Notes under the pieces: model-generated | What the model was told of the DNA's origin: nothing | Seen by the model: the letters and a program-made list of their open reading frames with translations, nothing else | The model's database searches: none | Part shown: in pieces, positions 39,226 to 49,250 of the stretch | How the letters are laid out: each line of letters begins with the position of its first letter | Numbering within the stretch: position 1 is the stretch's first letter | Made by a program: the position numbers and the translations under genes | Source of the DNA: Ruegeria sp. Ofav3-42 | Lineage (GTDB): Bacteria > Pseudomonadota > Alphaproteobacteria > Rhodobacterales > Rhodobacteraceae | NCBI RefSeq assembly: GCF_022347725.1 | Contig: NZ_JAKRGB010000001.1 | Location: 124,001 to 188,000 of the forward strand | Direction of reading: 5' to 3' | Length of the DNA stretch: 64,000 bases

Positions 39226-39303
39226 TCAATTGACCGATAGAAAGGAGAAAACACGTTCGAGTTCGGCGATCAATGACGCGCTGCCAACCCACAGGAAATA
39301 CAT
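39226..39303 (-). CDS. Possible 25-residue membrane peptide
   Basis: Minus-strand ATG frame of 25 codons starting MYFLWVGSASLIAELERVF. GAGG lies 7 nt before the ATG. It is mostly hydrophobic with one acidic-basic patch. Divergent from the small gene at 39345 with 41 bp between starts. No family is known to me; this could be chance. Confidence 0.25.
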   Translation of the reverse strand: MYFLWVGSASLIAELERVFSFLSVN

Positions 39304-39344
39304 GAGTTGTCCTCAAGTAGCCTGTGGATAAGGAGGGACGAACT

Positions 39345-39488
39345 ATGTCTCGTCGAAAGAATTCGGAAGTTACTAGTGCCAAAGCTGCATCTGCCGCAGC
39401 TAAGGTTCTCAGGAATCCGAAGTCATCGAAAGCTGCCAAGACGGCAGCAGCGTCGGCGCTAACTCAGCGTCCGAACAAGAAGAAGTAA
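39345..39488 (+). CDS. Small basic Lys/Ala-rich protein
   Basis: A 47-residue gene too short for default gene callers. AGGAGGGA stands 8 nt before the ATG, a near-perfect ribosome site. The sequence is dominated by Lys, Ala and Ser (MSRRKNSEVTSAKAASAAAK ... ALTQRPNKKK), with repeated AAK/SKAAK units, which suggests a soluble nucleic-acid-binding or histone-like peptide. Similar short Ser/Ala/Lys proteins are annotated in many bacteria without function. It follows the nrdJ terminator and precedes the folded RNA region. Confidence 0.65.
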   Translation: MSRRKNSEVTSAKAASAAAKVLRNPKSSKAAKTAAASALTQRPNKKK

Positions 39489-39499
39489 TTCTTCTGAAA

Positions 39500-39793
39500 T
39501 AGCACCGTGGCAACCCAGGGTGCAGGGATCAGGACTTCCCCTCGGATGTCCGATCCCGACGAACACGGAGCAAGGCGCCAAGACTTACCAAGGATGCCTT
39601 GTTCCACTCGGTCGACATGCCCGTGTCGGTCGGGAACAGGGTGGGGCGGAATATTTGCTCCCTCCCACTCTTTCACGGGGCGGGTGCGCTCGTCCCATGC
39701 GCAGTCCAGGCCGCAGGCAAAAAAACACCGGGCGGTCAACGAAATGAGCCTGGGAGGCGAAACTGACAGGGGGCTTCGGCCCCCTTTCTTTTT
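39500..39793 (+). ncRNA. Candidate GC-rich structured ncRNA of about 290 nt
   Basis: Between the small gene and an EF-hand gene the plus strand can fold strongly. GGGATC 39525-39530 pairs with GATCCC 39552-39557 (with GGAC/GTCC inside), GGAGCAAGGC 39567-39576 pairs with GCCTTGTTCC 39596-39605, and CGACA/TGTCG pairs near 39613-39627. The 3' end is a textbook terminator. It does not match the parts of tmRNA, RNase P RNA, SRP RNA or 6S RNA I looked for. The open frames over it are probably chance, although a short frame at 39520-39747 cannot be excluded. Confidence 0.45.
39768..39793 (+). terminator. Rho-independent terminator
   Basis: AGGGGGC TTCG GCCCCCT with tetraloop TTCG, then TTCTTTTT on the plus strand. 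It marks the end of a plus-strand transcript that no called CDS explains except the 47-residue gene 280 bp before. Confidence 0.9.
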
Positions 39794-40041
39794 GGGCTGC
39801 CGACTCGCTGATTTAGGCAGGGCTTTGCCGGATAGGACAAGGCGCGTCGGGCAAGATTCGCCGAAACGCGTCTGGTGCATTTCTTCCAGCGGTTGATTGC
39901 GGACGCGACTCAGACAAACACGCGGAGAATGGCGCGAATTTGGTCGCCTTGACCGCTTGGGGTGACGGCGCACGGCCAATGGGTGTTTCTGGTGCCTGTC
40001 CGGACGCAAAACACACACAAATCTAATCAGGAGGCATCACA
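39794..40041. other. Intergenic region upstream of EF-hand gene
   Basis: About 250 bp. I see no gene; the only clear signal is AGGAGG at 40029-40034 for the following start codon. Confidence 0.5.
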
Positions 40042-40287
40042 ATGAAACCGCAAAACCTCGCACTCATTTCCGCAATCGCAATTGGTCTGCCGGCATTGGC
40101 TTCGGCGCAAGCATCAGCAGATACAAATGGAGACGGAGTTCTGACCATCGAAGAGGTTCAGGCCGTTCTGCCTGAGGTCGACGCTGACGGTTTCTCGGCG
40201 ATGGACGCCAATGGCGACGGTTCGCTGGACGCAGACGAAATTGCCATCGCACAGGAAGCTGGATTGCTACCGCCCAGCAACGGCTGA
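40042..40287 (+). CDS. Periplasmic EF-hand calcium-binding protein
   Basis: An 81-residue protein with a signal peptide ending about ASAQA and two EF-hand loops: DTNGDGVLTIEE near residue 27 and DANGDGSLDADE near residue 55, each with Asp/Asn/Asp and a final Glu for calcium. AGGAGG lies 7 nt before the start. Such short EF-hand proteins are common in marine bacteria; role unknown. It is a single-gene unit closed by a terminator. Confidence 0.92.
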   Translation: MKPQNLALISAIAIGLPALASAQASADTNGDGVLTIEEVQAVLPEVDADGFSAMDANGDGSLDADEIAIAQEAGLLPPSNG

Positions 40288-40302
40288 TCCTGCGAAGGCA
40301 TC

Positions 40303-40328
40303 GGCGGCCCGAACCCCATCGGGCCGCC
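40303..40328. terminator. Terminator between EF-hand gene and mttB-like gene
   Basis: Perfect 9-bp stem GGCGGCCCG / CGGGCCGCC, 8-nt loop, followed on the plus strand by TTATTT. It may serve both convergent genes. Confidence 0.75.
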
Positions 40329-40341
40329 TTATTTCAATTAG

Positions 40342-41886
40342 TTACGACGGTAAGTGAATGTTGAATCTGCCGCGAAGCTCGGCATCCAGAAGCGGATCGA
40401 ACCGGGCGGCAGACGGGCTGGACAGGATTTCTTCCTTCCGCTTGATCGCCTTTTCGATCAGGCCCGGTTTGCCCAATTCCACCCATTCCTTAGGTGAAGA
40501 CCGGTCGCCAAAGGTCGGATAGACATAGTCCGCCTGCATGCGGCTGAGCGTGGCATCCGTCCCAAGATAGTGGCCCGGACCGCCCATGCAGACCTCGGCA
40601 ATCTGATCCAGCGCCAATGTCTCATCCGTGACCTCGATCCCGCGCACGCAGCGCTGCGCCTGACCGATCAGATCGTCGCTGAGGATGAGGCTTTCAAAGC
40701 AGAAACCCAGCAATGAGGCGTGCATACCCGCAGCCTCATACACCATGTTCAGGCCGGAAAGCCCAGCCATGACGTTCGAGCACATCTGCTCCCATCCTGC
40801 TTGCATGTCCGGCAGTTTCGCGTCCGACGCGCCTGCAGCGGCACCACCGGGTAAGTCGTAGAAATGGTGCATCTGGGCGCATCCAGCGGTCAGCAAAGCC
40901 TGCTCGCCTGACCCGATGGACATGGCGCCGGTGCGCAGATCCAGACCGAAGGGCCAGGTGCCAAAAACTGCAGGCGCACCGGGCTTTACGGCGTTTACAT
41001 AAACCAGACCGGCCAGGCACTCGGCTGTGGCTTGCGTGATCGCACCAGCGACGGTTGAAGGTGCGGTTGCACCGGCCATGCCAGCGGACAGCAGCAGGAC
41101 TGGCATACCGGCCTTGATGCACTCTTCCATCACTTCGCAGCTTTCCGTTGCGAATTTCATGGGTGGCACGACAAAGCAGTTTGAGTTGGACATGAACGGC
41201 CGTTCGCGCCACTTGTCCTCGCCACCGGCAATCACGTGGAGCATTTCGATGGCCGGTGCGACATGGCTCGGTTCGGTAAACGATGTGCCGATGTGTTTGA
41301 ACGTGCCGGATGTCGTAGCGTAGACGGTGTTCAGGTCCATCTCGAGGTTGTCCGCGATGTCGCGGCATACCATTGGACGTTGAACAAAGTGAATGTTGTC
41401 AAGTTGTTCGCAGATCCGAGAGGCGTCGTGCAGGTCCTGAACGGTTGAATCACGGTATTCCTGCCCGTGAACGTCGACCATGCTGACGGCTGCGCCAGCG
41501 GTCCCATAGTGTACCCGGTTACCCGACAGCTCCAGATCGGTTTTGCCGTCCCGGCTGTGCAAAGTGACCGAGCGATTGGCCTTGACGATGGTGTCTTCGA
41601 CCAATGCGCGTGGGAATCGGATGCGGCCGTCATCACCCAGAATGCACCCGGCGCCGACAAGGTAGTCGATCCCGCTTTGGGGGGCGTCGGCCAGGCCGAT
41701 GGTCTCCAACGCGGTCAGCGCAGCTTCGTGGATTTTTTCGACTTGTGCCTGTGTCAGCACTTTCAGAGTTCCGCCCTCCATTCCAGGGCGAATGGGGCGC
41801 AGATGTTCCGGCAGTGCGGATGCACGGGCTGCACGGCGCGCGGCGCGTCCGCCGCTGCGTGATGAGTTACGGGTTTGTTCGTTCAT
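40342..41886 (-). CDS. MttB-family (trimethylamine/betaine) corrinoid methyltransferase
   Basis: A 514-residue TIM-barrel methyltransferase of the MttB superfamily: it moves a methyl group from a quaternary or tertiary amine to a corrinoid protein. The reading frame is continuous with no in-frame TAG, so it is a non-pyrrolysine member, the kind known to act on glycine betaine or similar compounds in other bacteria. Marks are GGTLKVLTQAQVEKIHEAAL and HYGTAGAAVSMVD near the N-terminus and MCMGGPGHYLG-like ICMGGPGHYLGTD (AEVCMGGPGHYLG) near the end. The start at 41886 was chosen over the longer frame because MNEQTRNSSRSGG begins the family-like part. The corrinoid partner candidate is at 10954-11652. 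Confidence 0.88.
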   Translation of the reverse strand: MNEQTRNSSRSGGRAARRAARASALPEHLRPIRPGMEGGTLKVLTQAQVEKIHEAALTALETIGLADAPQSGIDYLVGAGCILGDDGRIRFPRALVEDTIVKANRSVTLHSRDGKTDLELSGNRVHYGTAGAAVSMVDVHGQEYRDSTVQDLHDASRICEQLDNIHFVQRPMVCRDIADNLEMDLNTVYATTSGTFKHIGTSFTEPSHVAPAIEMLHVIAGGEDKWRERPFMSNSNCFVVPPMKFATESCEVMEECIKAGMPVLLLSAGMAGATAPSTVAGAITQATAECLAGLVYVNAVKPGAPAVFGTWPFGLDLRTGAMSIGSGEQALLTAGCAQMHHFYDLPGGAAAGASDAKLPDMQAGWEQMCSNVMAGLSGLNMVYEAAGMHASLLGFCFESLILSDDLIGQAQRCVRGIEVTDETLALDQIAEVCMGGPGHYLGTDATLSRMQADYVYPTFGDRSSPKEWVELGKPGLIEKAIKRKEEILSSPSAARFDPLLDAELRGRFNIHLPS

Positions 41887-42306
41887 AGTTCCAGAGTCCG
41901 GTCGATAAAGTACGTTCAGGGTGAGTGTACTCAGACCGCTTCCGGCCGCCCCCGCGCGGCACGCCCGCGATCCGCACCAATGGTACGGCTGATCAGGCGA
42001 ATTTTCCAAATGTCACTTTGCATGCGGGTCCTCAACTGGTGAGGCGCAGTGTTTCAAGGCAGGGGACAACAATCTGTCCTGTTTGCGACCTGAGGGGCTA
42101 AAAGCGAAGTGTTGTGCTTTGTTAGCACCACGTTCTTGTCGTTAGGTAAAGTTTTTTTCCGAAGTTGGAAAAATCTGTTATGCTTCTACTACTTATTTAA
42201 GATCGGTTTGTGATCTCAACTTATTGTTAAAGATTGCCGACCAAGTTTGATGTGACGGTTCCCAGTTACGACCTAGGCTTTGTTGCAAGGTTATTTGGAG
42301 AGGTTG
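41887..42306. other. Divergent intergenic region, mttB-like / OMP gene
   Basis: 420 bp, AT-richer in the right part, that must contain the promoters of both flanking genes. No gene or clear operator was found. Confidence 0.5.
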
Positions 42307-42825
42307 ATGAAAGCCCTGACGGCCCTCATTCTCGCTTGGACGGCGATCGGCGCTGCACCTGCTCTGGCCGAGGATTGGACCGGTGCATATGCGGGTTTCA
42401 GCTTTGGCTATGTGGATGCAGATGGCCCCGGCGGGTCCAGCGGAAACGAGACGGTCTTCGGGCCCCACGTCGGCTATGATTATGACTTCGGCAACTTTGT
42501 TTTGGGCGGCGAGCTTGAGTACAACCGGCTTTCTCTGGATTTGGGGCAGGGTGAAGGTAGCCTGGACAGTATGACCCGCCTGAAACTGCGGGGCGGTTAT
42601 GATTTTGGCTCTGCCATGGGCTATGTTGTCGTCGGCGCAGCCCGCTTGGACGCGTCGGAAGATAACGATACGGCGGCTGTCTATGGCATCGGCCTTGCCT
42701 ATCCGATCGGAGACAGCTTTGTAATCAGCGGCGAAGCCCTGCGTCAGAACTTTGACGATGTAACCCGAACCGAGGGCGGAGTTGATACCAATGTATTCAA
42801 CCTACGGACGACTTTCCGGTTCTGA
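42307..42825 (+). CDS. Outer-membrane beta-barrel protein
   Basis: A 172-residue protein with a signal peptide (LTALILAWTAIGAAPALA, cut before EDW) and alternating aromatic/glycine strands (GAYAGFSFGYVDADG, GPHVGYDYDFGNFVLGGELEY) ending in FNLRTTFRF, whose terminal Phe is the usual BAM-recognition signal. It resembles the 8-strand Omp25/opacity class. The start at 42307 follows GGAGAGG. Confidence 0.8.
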   Translation: MKALTALILAWTAIGAAPALAEDWTGAYAGFSFGYVDADGPGGSSGNETVFGPHVGYDYDFGNFVLGGELEYNRLSLDLGQGEGSLDSMTRLKLRGGYDFGSAMGYVVVGAARLDASEDNDTAAVYGIGLAYPIGDSFVISGEALRQNFDDVTRTEGGVDTNVFNLRTTFRF

Positions 42826-42831
42826 TTCTCT

Positions 42832-44019
42832 CTATTCCGCCGCGTGGCTTTCCGCCAATCCGGTTGCGAAATCGCAGATCGTCTTGAGGGCTGCGGCGAA
42901 GCGGTCGTCTTCAATGGTCATTGCAACCCGGACATGTCCGGCAGCCGCTTGACCAAAGCTTTCACCCGGCATGACGGCAATCGCATGTGTGTCCAGCAAA
43001 GTGTTGGCAAAGCCCTCACCGCTCATCCCGGTGGAGCGGATGTCCAGCATCAGATACATCGCACCCTGCGCAGGGACCAGACCGATGGTGTTTTGTGAGG
43101 CCAGAATGTCAACGGCCAGCGCACGGCGACGGCGGAACGGAGCCGCGATTTCTTCTTCAAAGTCAGAACCCGCATTGAGCGCAAAGCTGGCCGCGTCCTG
43201 AATGAACCCGGGCACCCCATAGGTCGTATGCGTGGCGAGGTTGATCAGATGAGAGATGACCTCTTCGGGCCCAACTACCCAACCACAGCGCGAACCGGTC
43301 ATGGCATGTGACTTGGACATGGACCCGACGACCAGCGTACGCTCGGCCATATCGAGCAGGGTGCGCGGGGAAATATGCGTGCCTTCCCAGACTTGTGTGT
43401 CGTAAACCTCATCTGAAATCAGCCAGAGATCGCGTTTGCGGCAGACTTCGGCGATTCCCTCAAGGGTCTGCTGGGAATAGACGACTCCGGTTGGGTTGTT
43501 GGGTGTATTGATCAAGAGGGAAACCGCGCCGTCGGCGGCCGTGTCGATATCTTCGGCCCGTGGTTGAAAGGCGTCTGCGGCAGATGTCTGTATCGCCTGC
43601 GCCGTTGCGCCCGCGCCTCGGATGGTTCCGGGATAGGTGGCATAGTAAGGGTCGAGATACAGACCGATATCCCCGGGATCGCAGACAGCGACATGTGCGG
43701 CGAAAAGGGCCGACTGCCCACCCGGTGTAATGAGCACATTATGGCGGGTCGTCTTCACCCCGGTGCGCGCCTGAATGCGCGCAGCCACGGTGTCGCGCAG
43801 CAAATCGGTGCCCGGGACCATGGCGTAGCCCGTATTTCCTTGCCGGGCCGAGATATCCATAGCGTTTAAAATCGTTTCGTCTGTGCGGATATCATGCTCA
43901 CCAATTGTCAGTTCGGTGATCGGATGGCCTTCGCTGATCAGCCGTCGCGCGCGGTAGAAAACATCCCACCCGTCGCTGCCGCCCCCGGTCATATGAGTGA
44001 TACGCTGCGACAATTTCAT
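42832..44019 (-). CDS. PLP-dependent aminotransferase (class I/II)
   Basis: A 395-residue fold-type I aminotransferase. The PLP lysine is in SMSKSHAMTGSRCGW; NTPNNPTGVVYS and LISDEVYDTQVWEG hold the Asn and Asp. Its N-terminus MKLSQRITHMTGGGSDGWDVFYRARR is of the arginine/aspartate-aminotransferase-like group. Substrate not predictable. It converges on the outer-membrane gene with 6 bp between stops. Confidence 0.87.
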   Translation of the reverse strand: MKLSQRITHMTGGGSDGWDVFYRARRLISEGHPITELTIGEHDIRTDETILNAMDISARQGNTGYAMVPGTDLLRDTVAARIQARTGVKTTRHNVLITPGGQSALFAAHVAVCDPGDIGLYLDPYYATYPGTIRGAGATAQAIQTSAADAFQPRAEDIDTAADGAVSLLINTPNNPTGVVYSQQTLEGIAEVCRKRDLWLISDEVYDTQVWEGTHISPRTLLDMAERTLVVGSMSKSHAMTGSRCGWVVGPEEVISHLINLATHTTYGVPGFIQDAASFALNAGSDFEEEIAAPFRRRRALAVDILASQNTIGLVPAQGAMYLMLDIRSTGMSGEGFANTLLDTHAIAVMPGESFGQAAAGHVRVAMTIEDDRFAAALKTICDFATGLAESHAAE

Positions 44020-44077
44020 GGCACGCTCCGTTCATGTCTTCAGCGCCGACAGGGCCAGAGGCGTTGGGAAAAGTCAA

Positions 44078-44422
44078 TCAGCTTCGCGGGGGAAGCGTGG
44101 CCTGCACCTTTTTGGTCAGTGATGACCGGACCAGATCGTAGGATGAGGTCAATCGGTGGCGCAGTTCATCCTCGTCGCAATCGAAGGGCAGCCGAATCCA
44201 ACTGCGGTGAAAATAGGGGGCTTTTGTGCCAATTCCAGCGTCGATCAGCATCCGCGCCGTTTCAATATCCAGAGTTTTGACGGACACGCCGTCGTTGGCG
44301 GTGCCGATACATGCGAACATCTTTTCGCCGACTTTCCAGGCGTCGTGGCCTCCGCCCCACGGGTCGGACACGTCAGCGCCGGGCAATGCACGGCAGATCG
44401 AATTGACAAGATCTCGGCTCAT
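44078..44422 (-). CDS. MmcQ/YjbR-family protein
   Basis: A 114-residue protein of the YjbR fold (CyaY-like). Marks: ALPGADVSDPWGGGHDAWKVGEKMFACIG and HRSWIRLPFDCDEDELRHRLTSSYDLV. The fold is called DNA-binding but activity is unproven. It overlaps no gene and lies upstream of cysS on the other strand. Confidence 0.85.
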   Translation of the reverse strand: MSRDLVNSICRALPGADVSDPWGGGHDAWKVGEKMFACIGTANDGVSVKTLDIETARMLIDAGIGTKAPYFHRSWIRLPFDCDEDELRHRLTSSYDLVRSSLTKKVQATLPPRS

Positions 44423-44637
44423 ATCAACAAGGTGCGCGATCCGACGGTCGAACTCAAGCCTTGGCTCAGCGTCATGTCCGTGTTAGGGGAAGGGTATGAA
44501 CCGGATGACCTGCATCATTATCTGCTGCATTACCTGCTGATTAATCAAGCGGGCCGGTTTCTTTCGTTTTCATCCCTGAGACAAGTTGCTAAGCCCGCGC
44601 CAACGCGACACGCTTTGTTGTTCTTAGGAGCCAACCG

Positions 44638-46080
<1,443 letters not shown>

Positions 46081-46089
46081 CATAATGTC

Positions 46090-46170
46090 CTGCCCGGGTT
46101 TGCCCGGGCAGCGCCCGACCGCCCCCATGGGCGGGCGCTTCGCACCCACCCGCGGTCGGGCACTGCCCGG
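46090..46170 (+). repeat. Palindrome cluster between cysS and cimA
   Basis: Hairpin CTGCCCGGG/CCCGGGCAG (46090-46111) is followed by a 10-bp stem GCCCGACCGC 46113-46122 / GCGGTCGGGC 46152-46161, with inner pairs, and a third CTGCCCGG at 46163-46170 that can pair with the first element. It looks like a repeated palindromic element or a terminator array rather than coding DNA. Confidence 0.7.
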
Positions 46171-46191
46171 TCAAGCAGATGAGCCAAAACG

Positions 46192-47826
46192 ATGACCAAA
46201 GAACGCCTCTATCTCTATGACACCACTCTGCGCGATGGGCAGCAAACGCAGGGCGTCCAGTTCTCGACAGCTGAGAAGGTGCAGATCGCGCAGGCTCTGG
46301 ACGAGTTGGGTGTTGACTATATCGAAGGTGGCTGGCCCGGGGCAAATCCGACAGACAGCGCGTTCTTTGACGCAGCGCCCAAGACCACGGCCTGTCTGAC
46401 TGCCTTCGGGATGACCAAGCGGTCAGGCCGGTCGGCCGAAAATGACGATGTGCTGGCGGCGGTGATGAACGCGGGCACTCAGGCGGTGTGTCTGGTGGGC
46501 AAATCGCATGATTATCACGTCACCCACGCGCTCGGCATCTCGTTAGAAGAGAATGTCGAGAACGTGCGCGCCTCGGTAGCGCATATCGTGGCGCAGGGGC
46601 GCGAGGCTTTGTTCGATGCCGAGCATTTTTTTGACGGCTACAAGGACAATGCCGCATATGCGGTCGAGGTGTGCCAAGCCGCGTTAGATGCCGGTGCGCG
46701 CTGGGTCGTGCTGTGTGATACCAATGGCGGGGCCTTGCCAGCAGAAGTGTCGCGGATTGTGTCCGAATTGATCGCCGCAGGGCTTCCGGGGGATCGGCTG
46801 GGCATCCACACGCATAACGACACCGAAAACGCGGTGGCTTGTTCGTTGGCTGCTGTTGATGCGGGCGCGCGGCAGGTTCAGGGCACTTTGAACGGGTTAG
46901 GAGAACGCTGCGGAAATGCGAATCTGACCGCTTTGATCCCCACATTGCTGCTGAAAGAACCCTATGCGTCAGCGTTCGACGTCGGCGTCAGCGTCGATGC
47001 TTTGGCGGGTCTGACCCGCGTCAGCCGGATGCTGGATGAAATACTGAACCGCGTGCCCAGCAAGCAGTCGGCCTATGTCGGTGCTTCGGCCTTTGCGCAT
47101 AAGGCGGGGCTGCATGCGAGTGCGATCCTGAAAGATCCCTCGACTTATGAACATGTCGATCCGGCGTCCGTCGGGAACACACGGGTCATCCCGATGTCCA
47201 ACCAGGCGGGGCAGTCGAACCTGCGTAAGCGCCTGACCGAGGCCGGGTTGTCGGTTGAGACCGGCGATCCAGCCCTTGGACGCATTCTTGAACGGATCAA
47301 GCTGCGCGAAGCGGATGGTTATTCATACGATACCGCGCAGGCCAGCTTCGAATTGCTGGCGCGGGACGAATTGGGGCAATTGCCTGAGTTCTTTGAGGTA
47401 AAGCGCTATAAGGTCACTGTTGAGCGGCGCAAGAACAAGTACAACAAGATGGTCAGCCTGTCCGAGGCGGTTGTTGTTGTTAAGGTCGATGGGGAAAAGA
47501 AACTGTCGGTCAGCGAGTCTCTGGATGGCGATGGCAGCGACCGTGGCCCGGTTAACGCGCTGTCCAAGGCGTTGGCCAAGGATCTGGGGCAATATTCGCC
47601 CATTCTGGACGACATGCATCTGGTAGATTTCAAGGTGCGTATCACACAAGGCGGCACCGAGGCTGTGACCCGCGTCATAATCGACAGCGAAGACGGGCAA
47701 GGGCGGCGGTGGTCCACCGTGGGCGTCAGTGCAAACATAGTCGATGCCTCGTTCGAAGCGCTGCTGGATGCGATCCAGTGGAAACTGGTGCGGGATTGCG
47801 GTCCACAGACAGCGGTGGCCGAGTGA
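46192..47826 (+). CDS. cimA: Citramalate synthase
   Basis: Condenses pyruvate and acetyl-CoA to (R)-citramalate for isoleucine synthesis. It has 544 residues. The HMGL-like TIM barrel has DTTLRDGQQTQGVQFS near residue 10, GIHTHNDTENAVACSLAA and LNGLGERCGNANL. The C-terminal LeuA-type allosteric domain is present (QASFELLARDELGQLPEFF and VTRVIIDSEDGQG), so feedback inhibition is expected. The stop overlaps the next start (GTGA). Confidence 0.95.
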   Translation: MTKERLYLYDTTLRDGQQTQGVQFSTAEKVQIAQALDELGVDYIEGGWPGANPTDSAFFDAAPKTTACLTAFGMTKRSGRSAENDDVLAAVMNAGTQAVCLVGKSHDYHVTHALGISLEENVENVRASVAHIVAQGREALFDAEHFFDGYKDNAAYAVEVCQAALDAGARWVVLCDTNGGALPAEVSRIVSELIAAGLPGDRLGIHTHNDTENAVACSLAAVDAGARQVQGTLNGLGERCGNANLTALIPTLLLKEPYASAFDVGVSVDALAGLTRVSRMLDEILNRVPSKQSAYVGASAFAHKAGLHASAILKDPSTYEHVDPASVGNTRVIPMSNQAGQSNLRKRLTEAGLSVETGDPALGRILERIKLREADGYSYDTAQASFELLARDELGQLPEFFEVKRYKVTVERRKNKYNKMVSLSEAVVVVKVDGEKKLSVSESLDGDGSDRGPVNALSKALAKDLGQYSPILDDMHLVDFKVRITQGGTEAVTRVIIDSEDGQGRRWSTVGVSANIVDASFEALLDAIQWKLVRDCGPQTAVAE

Positions 47827-48605
47827 GCGTGCAGTTTGACGATGACGTCAAAGCATGCGCTGCTTTGCTGCATCGGGCTGATCCTGACCGATTTATGGCG
47901 GCCATGGCCGCGCCGGTTGCGGCGCGGGCGGTTTTGTTCCCGATCTATGCTCTGAATGTCGAGGTGGCCCGCGCGCCATGGGTCACGCAAGAGCCGATGA
48001 TCGCAGAGATGCGCCTGCAATGGTGGCGCGACGCCTTGCAGGAGATTTCCGAGGGTCCGAGTGTGCGCCGGCACGAAGTCGTCACGCCGTTGTCGCGCGT
48101 TTTGTCCCCGCATCTGGCGGCGATGTTGGATGAATATGTCGCTGTAAGGCGTTGGGATATCTACCGCGATCCGTTTGAGGATGACGCGCATTTCGACGCC
48201 TATATCAACCACAGTGCTGGCACACTCATGGTTGTATCTGCACAGGCATTGGGTCCGGCGGATGAGGATGTCGTGCGGGATTTCGGTTATGCCATGGGAG
48301 TCGCTAATTGGTTTCGCGCTATTCCTGACCTTGAGGCCCGTGGCCGAATACCGCTGCTGGATGGGACGCCTGAAGGAGTTCAGCGTCTGGCCGAGAAGGC
48401 GGTCGAACGATTGAACCGGGCGCGGTCAAATCGACGGTCGGTTTCAGGGAAAGCCTCGGCTGCGCTTCACGCTGGGTGGCAGACCGAATTGGTTTTGAAG
48501 CAGGTCATAAAGCGCCCGGAACGGGTGGCCGCAGGCTCGCTTGGTCCGGGCGAAATTCGCCGCCGCCTGTCCTTGATGACCCAGGCGGCGACGGGGCGCT
48601 GGTAG
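47823..48605 (+). CDS. Squalene/phytoene synthase-family protein (NDUFAF6-like)
   Basis: A 260-residue all-helical protein of the trans-isoprenyl diphosphate synthase fold. It starts with GTG at 47823, overlapping the cimA stop by 4 bp. The motif AEMRLQWWRDALQEI fits the NDUFAF6-like branch, in which the Asp-rich motifs of true phytoene synthases are partly lost. That branch is linked to complex I assembly in eukaryotes; the bacterial role is not known to me. Classical phytoene synthesis is therefore doubtful. Confidence 0.82.
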   Translation: MSVQFDDDVKACAALLHRADPDRFMAAMAAPVAARAVLFPIYALNVEVARAPWVTQEPMIAEMRLQWWRDALQEISEGPSVRRHEVVTPLSRVLSPHLAAMLDEYVAVRRWDIYRDPFEDDAHFDAYINHSAGTLMVVSAQALGPADEDVVRDFGYAMGVANWFRAIPDLEARGRIPLLDGTPEGVQRLAEKAVERLNRARSNRRSVSGKASAALHAGWQTELVLKQVIKRPERVAAGSLGPGEIRRRLSLMTQAATGRW

Positions 48606-49196
48606 TTACTCCCAGCCGCCGGCACGCATTTCAGCCGAGATTTTCAGGTCGACCATGTCCGATGTGCCCGGCGCGAACATCCCAACGCCGTAATCGCTAC
48701 GCAAGAGTTGGCTGGAGGCTTCGACACCGACCCATTCGCCTTTGTAGTAGTCAAAAAAGCTGGCCAGAGGGTGCGCCCCCATAAAGGTCAGATCGATCTC
48801 AAGCGCTGCGGGTTTTGTCTGATCTTTGATCGTCAGATCGCCGATCATCCGCAGGGTGCTTGAACCGGTTTGCACTGCCGAGGTCGAGACGAAACGGATC
48901 TCGGGGAATGTTTCGATATCGAAGAAATCACTGCTTTTGAGGTGATCGTTGAGAGGCCCCCAACCGGTTTCTACGCTGGAGGCGTCAATTGTAATGTCAG
49001 CGCTGGTTGCGGTGACATTTTCGGGATCAAACTCGACCGTACCGGCGACAGCGGTCCATTCCCCGGATTGCTCGGTCAGTCCGGCGTGGTTGTAGTAGAA
49101 CCTGATTTCCGTGTGTCCCTGATCGAAATGATACGTTTCGGCAACGGCAGGTGTCGCCAGTGCAATTGCAAGTGCGGTTGCGTGGAGTGGTTTCAT
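48606..49196 (-). CDS. YceI-family periplasmic protein
   Basis: A 196-residue exported lipocalin-fold protein. Signal peptide MKPLHATALAIALATPAVAE; then the YceI pattern YHFDQGHTEIRFYYNHAGLTEQSGEWTAV, SSVETGWGPLNDHLKSSDFFD, EIRFVSTSAVQ. YceI proteins bind isoprenoid chains. The start at 49196 was chosen because the signal peptide begins there. It is divergent from a MarR regulator, and a semi-palindrome lies between them, which suggests control by that regulator. Confidence 0.92.
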   Translation of the reverse strand: MKPLHATALAIALATPAVAETYHFDQGHTEIRFYYNHAGLTEQSGEWTAVAGTVEFDPENVTATSADITIDASSVETGWGPLNDHLKSSDFFDIETFPEIRFVSTSAVQTGSSTLRMIGDLTIKDQTKPAALEIDLTFMGAHPLASFFDYYKGEWVGVEASSQLLRSDYGVGMFAPGTSDMVDLKISAEMRAGGWE

Positions 49197-49232
49197 AGTG
49201 TTTCTCTGATTTGCTGGGTTGATAAAAAAAAC

Positions 49233-49250
49233 ATGTAAATGCATCTAAAT
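49233..49250. promoter_or_regulatory. Candidate MarR operator between yceI and marR
   Basis: ATGTAAATGCATCTAAAT is an imperfect inverted repeat (14 of 18 positions matching) centred on ATGCAT, located between divergent yceI and marR. The position fits a MarR-type operator. Confidence 0.45.

Noticed and set aside
39464..40018. 184-codon minus-strand frame over the folded RNA region
   Set aside because: No ribosome site, repetitive basic residues, and it spans the terminator of the other strand.
40342..41886. Pyrrolysine-type MttB
   Set aside because: There is no in-frame TAG in the gene, so no pyrrolysine codon.
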